Below, in pieces: positions 57,186 to 64,000 of a stretch of DNA of 64,000 nt. Under the pieces are notes generated by a model. It saw only the letters and a list, made by a program, of their open reading frames with translations, was not told where the DNA came from and searched no databases. A program made the translations under genes and the position numbers. Position 1 is the stretch's first letter, and each line of letters opens with the position of its first letter. The stretch comes from Anthopleura xanthogrammica (Eukaryota > Cnidaria > Anthozoa > Actiniaria > Actiniidae): contig OZ025210.1 of the NCBI GenBank assembly GCA_964019055.1, forward strand, positions 10,908,658-10,972,657, read 5' to 3'.

Positions 57186-57526
57186 CTGACAACAAGTAAA
57201 TCATTACAAATGAATGTCTTAACCATGATCAGCTGACAAGTTCTTTATTTAGTAGTTGTTTATTCAGTTATCTGTCCATTCACTCACCTATTCATTCATT
57301 CATCAATTATTTCCATCATGCATTCATTCGCCTATTATTCATTAATCCATTCTTTCATTCGTCTATCCATCCATTCTTTCATCCATCCATTCTTTCATCC
57401 ATCCATTCTTTCATTGATTGATTGATTGATTGATTGCTTCATCCATCTATCTATTCATCCATGCATTTTTTCAATCATTTATCTATCCATTCGTCCATCC
57501 ATTTTTTTTTTATATAATCATCTATT

Positions 57527-58094
57527 CATCCATCCATCCATCCATCCATCCATCCATCCATCCATCCATCCATCCATCCATCCATCCATCCATCCATCCA
57601 TCCATCCATCCATCCATCCATCCATCCATCCATCCATCCATCCATCCATCCATCCATCCATCCATCCATCCATCCATCCATCCATCCATCCATCCATCCA
57701 TCCATCCATCCATCCATCCATCCATCCATCCATCCATCCATCCATCCATCCATCCATCCATCCATCCATCCATCCATCCATCCATCCATCCATCCATCCA
57801 TCCATCCATCCATCCATCCATCCATCCATCCATCCATCCATCCATCCATCCATCCATCCATCCATCCATCCATCCATCCATCCATCCATCCATCCATCCA
57901 TCCATCCATCCATCCATCCATCCATCCATCCATCCATCCATCCATCCATCCATCCATCCATCCATCCATCCATCCATCCATCCATCCATCCATCCATCCA
58001 TCCATCCATCCATCCATCCATCCATCCATCCATCCATCCATCCATCCATCCATCCATCCATCCATCCATCCATCCATCCATCCATCCATCCATT
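57527..58094. repeat. (CATC)n microsatellite, 568 bp
   Basis: 142 uninterrupted tetranucleotides. Degenerate CATT/CATC/GATT repeats extend from about 57270. The His-Pro-Ser-Ile and Trp-Met-Asp-Gly frames are artefacts. Confidence 0.98.
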
Positions 58095-60026
58095 TTATCA
58101 TTGATTGATTGATTAATTAATTCGTTCATTCATTCATTTTACAATTCGCCAACGTTATTGAAAGTAATCAGAAGCTTTAGGACACGAACTGAAGTCCCCT
58201 ACACGGCTTTCTAACCCAAAACCAAACCCCAAAATAACAAAGAAAATACCACGTACCGCTTTACAACCAATAAATAGTCCATTTCTATTCTTTTTTTCCT
58301 TCTTCTTGTACATTCTTACGAAGTTCGATTAATGTGAAATGCGTCCTGGTGTTCTTATACAAAATGACTCTAGACAGTAAATAATAAAACTTTGCATATG
58401 AAATATGATTCATTTACCTCCGCGGCAGAGTAGCAAGTCCATTTCGTCGAGAATATCATTCTTAATGATACCAAATGTGCTCAAATGTCTTGATACATCT
58501 CTGCTGCATTCCCGAAAAGCAATATGCTTTCCTTGGCACTCTTGTAGGTATGAAAACGCACAGGTCTGTTGCATTTTCAACTCACAGTAGATGCAATGTC
58601 TTTTGTTAAATATTAACTTGGACTCAAAAATGAGCAATGTGCATTGTGACTACGATACGGGCTGCCTGTGGTGGATTATCAGTGCAAGATGTACGTCTCA
58701 AAAGAGGGGAAAACCTCATTTTTATTATTGAGTTTATTAATTTCGAGGTATAATATTTTTTGTTCTAAAACATTTATAATCGAATGCTTACATCGTGTGC
58801 AAATGTTTCGTTAGAAGGTTTATTTCCGGTCAGCGGCCAATATTTTGCGATTCATTTCCGGTTTCTGCATATAATGGCATCAAAGTAAACAACACACTTT
58901 CTCCTCATGTTTCATCAAAAAATTGCAAAGCTGTGGCTCTCATGACGATTGAACTTGCTCATTCTTCTGTGCAAAGAGTGTGTTAACCATATATCTTGAT
59001 CCATGGAAGGATTTTCTGGGTGAATTCGTCGTATCGGTTCTCGTGAACTTCAATTAGCTCTTACAAGACTGGTAGTCGCTTGACATTGCTGCTGAGTATG
59101 TGGTGACAGAATAAAACTTTTTTTTTTGATATGGACGTTTTTAAGTCGTAAAATAAGCAGTCTTTCCATTCTGATAGCCTCTATACGACATATGGACTCA
59201 AGATAGGTATTAATGATGTACATTTTCTTGTTTTTGATGTACAAAAGTAATGGTTTTGCGAGCATCAAAAGTATCAACCTCCTCCTCTCGCAAAGGTCGG
59301 GCTAATGTCTAATGTGCAGAGCATGTTATTTTTCTGCTAGCATGCATGAAGAAGAAATTGACCTTTGTCCCATTAATAGAGGGGAGGATGCAGGAGTTTT
59401 AAAAGAAAGTGATTGTCACGGATACCTCGCACTATTACCACAGAAAACCCATAAAAGGCGGCAAAATCAGTTGAAAAAAAAATGGCTTTTCAAATTGACG
59501 GAAATTAAATTTCAGAGTTTGAAGCAAATCGAATGAAGGTTCAGTTATATTTTCCGGACAAATCCATATTTTAAGTTATAAACATAATATTTTTTTTGCA
59601 AAGGGAAGGGAGGTTGCTTAGTTACCCCTCGTCGTCCCTAGATTCGCTTCCACTCTGTAATGTATATGTATTGAAATAAAAACTGAAGTGTTCTAGAGAG
59701 CCCAAACTACTTTACTTAAAACTGTATTGCCACTAGTGAAAGTAAAAACTCAAAAATACAACTGCTTGGTTTTTCAATGCTCTTCTTTATTCTGATCGTT
59801 TTAATACCGACGTGAAGGAAGGTAACTGACTCTTGATCAAACTACAAATTTTGATTTATAGTGTAATATTCATTTATAATTTAGTTTAGTCCCTTTTAAT
59901 TAAATTACTTTTACTGCTGTTTCAGTTTTATCCTTACAAGTTTTCTCAGTTATTTATTACAAACTAAATTCTACATCGCGTATTCTCGCTTGTCCTGCCA
60001 GTCAGTACGGAACACGGTTTTCTTGT
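58095..60026. other. Noncoding stretch
   Basis: No gene supported. A lone foldback-family end, GGGCTGCCTGTGGTGGA, is at 58660. Short frames near 58405, 58795 and 59312 have no recognised similarity. Confidence 0.4.
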
Positions 60027-60719
60027 TCAAAGATGTCCATCGAACCACCACTGGGTTGTTGACTTGTCGTTGGCGGTACAGCGGAACCTGGGGTTGGTGG
60101 CACGATAGTAACCAAAGTTATCTTCGCTTGACACTGATCCTGAGACTGGCACGATTCCACAGCTTTTAGAGGTACTATCAATGTGCAAGCTGTACGAACT
60201 CAGAGCCTGCGACCAGCGAGCGGTCGTGTGGATACCGATATGTCCACGGATGTTGATGTGATCAACTTTCTTGCAAGATCCACTACCGATGTATGTCATG
60301 ATGTCAAAGTCCTTGAAGTTACCGCTGACGTAGTCCCTGTAGTCTACCCCGTGTGTAGGGTAACTACACGTGGCTCTCCAGTGTGTAGAGTGACTCTTGA
60401 TGGACAGCATACGAGACAACGTCTGTCTGTACAGGTTGAAGTTTGGTGCGTTTTCTTTGACGGGAGCGTTCTGTTTGAAGACGTTTCGGAAAAATGGTCT
60501 TAACGAACGATGTTTGTTGCTCCAAGACTCAACTAGTGTCCAGGCATTTCCTGGCTCGGTCTTCATTTCACAGTAGACAGGAAAGCTGTTGCCAGCGTTA
60601 TCGTAGATCTTGTAAACACCGCATTTGGAATCATGGTCTTTTCAGTTCAGGTAGTCAAGGCAGGATTTCCGTTGGAAGGGGTTTGGTCGATTGAGGTTAG
60701 TTTGTGGACAGGAGCCACC
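60027..60719 (-). pseudogene. Fibrinogen-like, skeletal organic matrix protein 5-like last exon with one in-frame stop
   Basis: The exon starts after a GATTATAG acceptor at 60719 and ends in a stop at 60027. It reads GVYKIYDNAG, VYCEMKTEPG, LSRMLSIKSHSTHWRA, GVDYRDYV, INIRGHIGIHTTA, SEDNFGYY and TTQWWFDGHL, the pattern of cnidarian secreted fibrinogen-type domains such as uncharacterised skeletal organic matrix protein 5. Six or more cysteines fit disulfide pairs. A TGA at 60642-60644, just before KDHDSKCGVY, breaks the frame. An upstream alternative acceptor or start could bypass it, but no signal-peptide exon is found within 3 kb. Probably a dead copy or an incomplete gene. Confidence 0.7.
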
Positions 60720-61182
60720 CTATAATCAAGAATGAAAAAAAATTAAACTTTTTCTCTGAATTTGGTTCTTGAATAGAGAAATGTAGATTAAAAGCAGTTA
60801 GGCTTCGTAGATGAGCAAAGGCTAGTTTTGAACGTGAACTACGCTAGAAATATTGTAAAGAGATGATAACTAGCTCAGAATTACTCAGAATTGCTCAGAA
60901 TTACCAATAAATCAGGCTTTTATAAAAGAATATAACTTCCTCAATTGATTGGAAACACGAAATTTCACGAACTTAGTTTTTAACACAAAGAAACAATGAA
61001 GAAATTTGCTGTGCATTGTTTATAACATCATTTTCGGCGACAAAGGTTTTAAACACACTTTATAGAGGAAAAGAAAATAAGGTTTAGCCTAAAGCTAAAA
61101 AGGCAAAACAATACCCCTCCCCCCCGAAAGAAAGAGGAACGTACAATCAATCAATGCGGTAAATTATTCATCGTTACCTTAA
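60720..61182. other. Noncoding stretch, part of a local duplication
   Basis: CGAAAGAAAGAGGAAC and ATTCATCG motifs at 61122-61175 recur at 61703-61755. Confidence 0.5.
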
Positions 61183-61528
61183 AGGGGCACTTGGATGAAT
61201 ATCGATGAAAATTGGAAATGCCTTGAAACTTGGTTAAACTTATCTATATGGCCCCAATAGTAGCCAAGCAACATATTTTCTTCACAGTCAAAATTGGCGG
61301 ATGAAAATTATATATTTTTATCAGCATCTAAATTGTGAGTAAATGACGTCATTTACTCAACCCTATTGTTCTTTTAGTTTTTAAACCAAAATTTCTCAAC
61401 TGCGAGTGGCTCCCAGGCTAAAATTTTTGCCAATCTGGTTTTCATAATCATGATTGAGTCATATTATTCTTAAATACTTGAACTATTCGGACTTTCAAAA
61501 TATGGGGCGTTTTTATCCAAGTGCCCCT
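61183..61528. mobile_element. TTAA-flanked MITE (346 bp)
   Basis: Ends AGGGGCACTTGGAT and ATCCAAGTGCCCCT, flanked by TTAA at 61179-61182 and 61529-61532. The duplicated flank at 61750-61765 shows the empty site with a single TTAA (ACTTTAAGCTTCAG). Kolobok and piggyBac elements use TTAA. Confidence 0.9.
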
Positions 61529-61532
61529 TTAA

Positions 61533-62190
61533 GCTTCAGGTATATGGATGTAGGTGAATCAAAATGAATAAAAATATACGTATAAAAAGAATTAAAGATC
61601 GTGGCAGCCATCAAAGATAAAGGAAATAAAACTCCTCCATAAAACGATTCACCAAAGACGCTAAAAGAAGCATAACCATACTCCCCCCTCCCCCCTCACC
61701 GCCCGAAAGAAAGAGGAACCTACAATCAATAATGCAGCAATTATTCATCGCACTTTAAGCTTCAGATAACTGGGTGGAGGTGAATCAAGATGAACAAAAA
61801 ACATAGTGTGTTAACGATCGTGGTAGCCATTCAGGTACTTTGGCTTCTTTCAGCCCTTAAGTGATCGTTGCTCAATATTTCCAATTCCAAGCCCAGGATT
61901 TCGTCTCGATAAACAACAGCTTTTAATCAAAGATAAAGAAAACTCGTCCATGAAAAGATTCACCAAATATCTTTTAGAAATAGTATATTTCTTCCTTGTT
62001 GGTTGAAAAATATCATCCGTTCAATTTGACAAGAGATACCGGAGAAAATTTTTGGGAATTTTCTCTTTGACAAATAATGTACTGTACACCTAGATTTCAA
62101 ATCACCAGGCCATGAAAAGAGGACAGCGAAGTATCCTCGCCATTATCAGTATCGGGAGTACCATTATTCATTATTCTTTATTTTTGTATA
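61533..62190. other. Noncoding stretch
   Basis: Contains the empty-site paralogue (61690-61800); no gene. Confidence 0.5.
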
Positions 62191-62459
62191 TACACCTAAT
62201 TGCAAGAACGTTGTCTTACCAAAATAACAAATAACGAATAGGAATTAATTATTTTTGCAAAACAGGGGTCATTATTCACTGTTTTGAAGGTATAGACTGA
62301 CATTTTTGAGATAATCTTGTTGGTATATACTAAACAGTTATTCTCATCAATCTAGGGGGCTTTATGATCAAAATAAAAAAATATTTCTGGTTAATTCCTA
62401 TTTGTTGATTTATTACTTTTTTATTTCTATATGACAACGTTCTTGTAAATATAGGTGTA
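62191..62459. mobile_element. MITE of the intron-2 family
   Basis: TACACCTAATTGCAAGAACG at 62191 and CGTTCTTGTAAATATAGGTGTA ends match the element at 29729-29918; TA flanks. The interior is longer. Confidence 0.8.
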
Positions 62460-63164
62460 TTCAATATGCTTTAATTTTTAATTTGACATTATTCAATTTA
62501 TTCCTTGGGCTTCGGATGCACTGACAATTCGTTATTCCAAGACATGTTTTACCCATTATTCATTATCGTGTTTTTAACCTTGAACCAGAAGAGTAGATAT
62601 GTTCTAGAACTTCCTCTTTCAACTGGATACAAGAAATTTCATGAAAAATTATTTTAATATAAAAAAGAAATAAACAAATTTGACTACCCACTGGGCACAA
62701 AGGTTTCTCCTTCTCCACTATAGTGGAAATCGCATAAAAATAGATTAAAAAGGCGAGATACATTAACAATAACAATAAATATGTATTATATTATATATTA
62801 TTTATATTGTTAAGACCTACCGTTTTTTTATTATGATATAGGGCAAAATTAAAAAACTTTCCGTCAGTTTTGCGTTGGAGATATTTAGAGGGACGAAAAA
62901 ATCCTCAAAATACATAAATGTATAAAAACTCAAGTAAAATTGAGAACACTAGAAATGGTACACGTGTCTAGATAAACGTTTTCCCGCAAATGTGGCCTCG
63001 TAAAACTGGTAAAAGATAGTTCAGGATGATTGACAGCGCTCGACTATTATATTGTTTTTCTAAAGGACATGATTTGTTGTCGTTTTTGGCCTGTATATGA
63101 TAAACTCCTACAATTAAATTGGTGACTCGGGCAATTTCAAAACTTTGAAAGCACTCTGTTTGCC
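62460..63164. other. Noncoding stretch
   Basis: Nothing supported; a 70-codon minus frame at 62563-62775 has no recognised similarity. Confidence 0.4.

Positions 63165-63209
<45 letters not shown>
63165..63209. repeat. (CTGT)n microsatellite
   Basis: Eleven uninterrupted tetranucleotides. Confidence 0.95.
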
Positions 63210-63590
63210 TATTAGACTCCCCTCCCTACCCCCCTAAAATGTCGTTGATGTGGTAGGCGAGTAAAAACGTGTGGTTATATAATGTTGATTCAACATTAAC
63301 TGTGCAACTCAACATAACATGCACTATCAGTGAAAGTAAAAACAATGATTGATAATACGTAGAAGACCAAAATGCTTGTCACTTAGCGAACCCGATACGG
63401 TCAAAATAACACAGGATTTGAAAACGTGTTAGACACACTGACGTAGGGAATGGGAACGCGGGGATACCATAGTCAGTATGGGAGAACATTGAATAATGAT
63501 ACCACCCCATTGACAGTGTATTGTAAGTATCATCAAACCAGCCAATTCGTTCGAGCTACACGTAGTTAAATTCTCCATAATATGATTGGA
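63210..63590. other. Noncoding stretch before the minisatellite
   Basis: No gene or repeat seen. Confidence 0.4.
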
Positions 63591-64000
63591 TATAATTGGA
63601 TCCTTCAGGATATGATTGGATCCTCCAGAATATGATTGGATCCTCCAGGATATGATTGGATCCTCCAGGATATGATTGGATCCTCCAGGATATGATTGGA
63701 TCCTCCAGAATATGATTGGATCCTCCAGCATATGATTGGATACTCCAGGATATGATTGGATCCTCCAGGATATGATAGGATACTCCAGGATATGATTGGA
63801 TCTTCCAGGATATGATTGGATCCTTCAGGATATGATTGGATCCTCCAGCATATGATTGGATCCTCCAGGATGTGATTGGATCCTCCGGGATATGATTGGA
63901 TCCTCCAGGATATGATTGGATCTTCCAGCATATGATTGGATCCTCCAGGATGTGATTGGATCCTTCAGGATACGATTGGATCCCCCAGCATATGATTGGA
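63591..64000. repeat. 20-bp minisatellite reaching the window edge
   Basis: About 20 copies of TATGATTGGATCCTCCAGGA, most with a BamHI-like GGATCC at the same place. Variants affect positions 13 (TTC, TCT) and 18-20 (GCA, GAA). The array continues beyond 64000. Confidence 0.97.

Noticed and set aside
57426..58129. Long His-Pro-Ser-Ile and Trp-Met-Asp-Gly reading frames on both strands
   Set aside because: They are translations of the pure CATC microsatellite; the tetranucleotide has no stop in these frames, so length means nothing.
63429..63931. Repetitive 100-108 codon frames on the minus strand
   Set aside because: They follow the 20-bp minisatellite, whose 60-bp triple period happens to lack stops.

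Overview
The window is eukaryotic nuclear DNA from a cnidarian, most likely an anthozoan such as a stony coral or sea anemone. The evidence is AT-rich sequence, intron-bearing genes, CR1/L2-type LINE fragments with microsatellite tails, a Crypton-type tyrosine recombinase, abundant MITEs, and a fibrinogen-like gene fragment of the kind known from coral skeletal organic matrix. Nothing bacterial is present: no operons, ribosome binding sites, CRISPR, rRNA or tRNA were seen. Most open frames here are chance frames or shadows of repeats.

Layout. 1-3300: copy A0 of a local repeat block, interrupted by a 1.87 kb Crypton-like insertion. 4361-8370: about 100 copies of a 40-bp satellite with no net length change. 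8372-10677: 3' part of a Ty3/gypsy element (minus strand) carrying a nested, 5'-truncated LINE. 10755-20050: blocks E and C, a degenerate LINE, MITEs and a 0.93 kb foldback element. 20085-26659 and 35395-52600: several copies of blocks A, B and D, including a tandem D-B-A duplication with a period of about 5.2 kb.

The centrepiece is 26660-35394, an 8735-bp DNA transposon inserted in block A copy 2. It has two 1018-bp, almost identical terminal inverted repeats, exact TTAA target duplications and one intact three-exon transposase gene of 1156 codons including the stop-adjacent last residue. Empty-site paralogues elsewhere in the window confirm the TTAA insertion. Each inverted repeat also carries two outward-facing exons bounded by splice sites. 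Broken relatives of the transposase lie at 54293-56201 and 56748-57185.

The local blocks carry nine copies of short minus-strand reading frames (48-56 codons) in three subfamilies (A, B, C). They share a hydrophobic segment, an acidic Pro-Glu-Asn-rich tail, an upstream CCAAT motif and a splice donor just after the stop. Palindromic NF-kB-like sites (GGGGAATCCCC) accompany several blocks. Their function is unknown.

53000-64000 is mostly noncoding: a 568-bp pure CATC microsatellite, a fibrinogen-like exon with one in-frame stop, a TTAA-flanked MITE with an internal empty-site control, and a 20-bp minisatellite running off the right edge.
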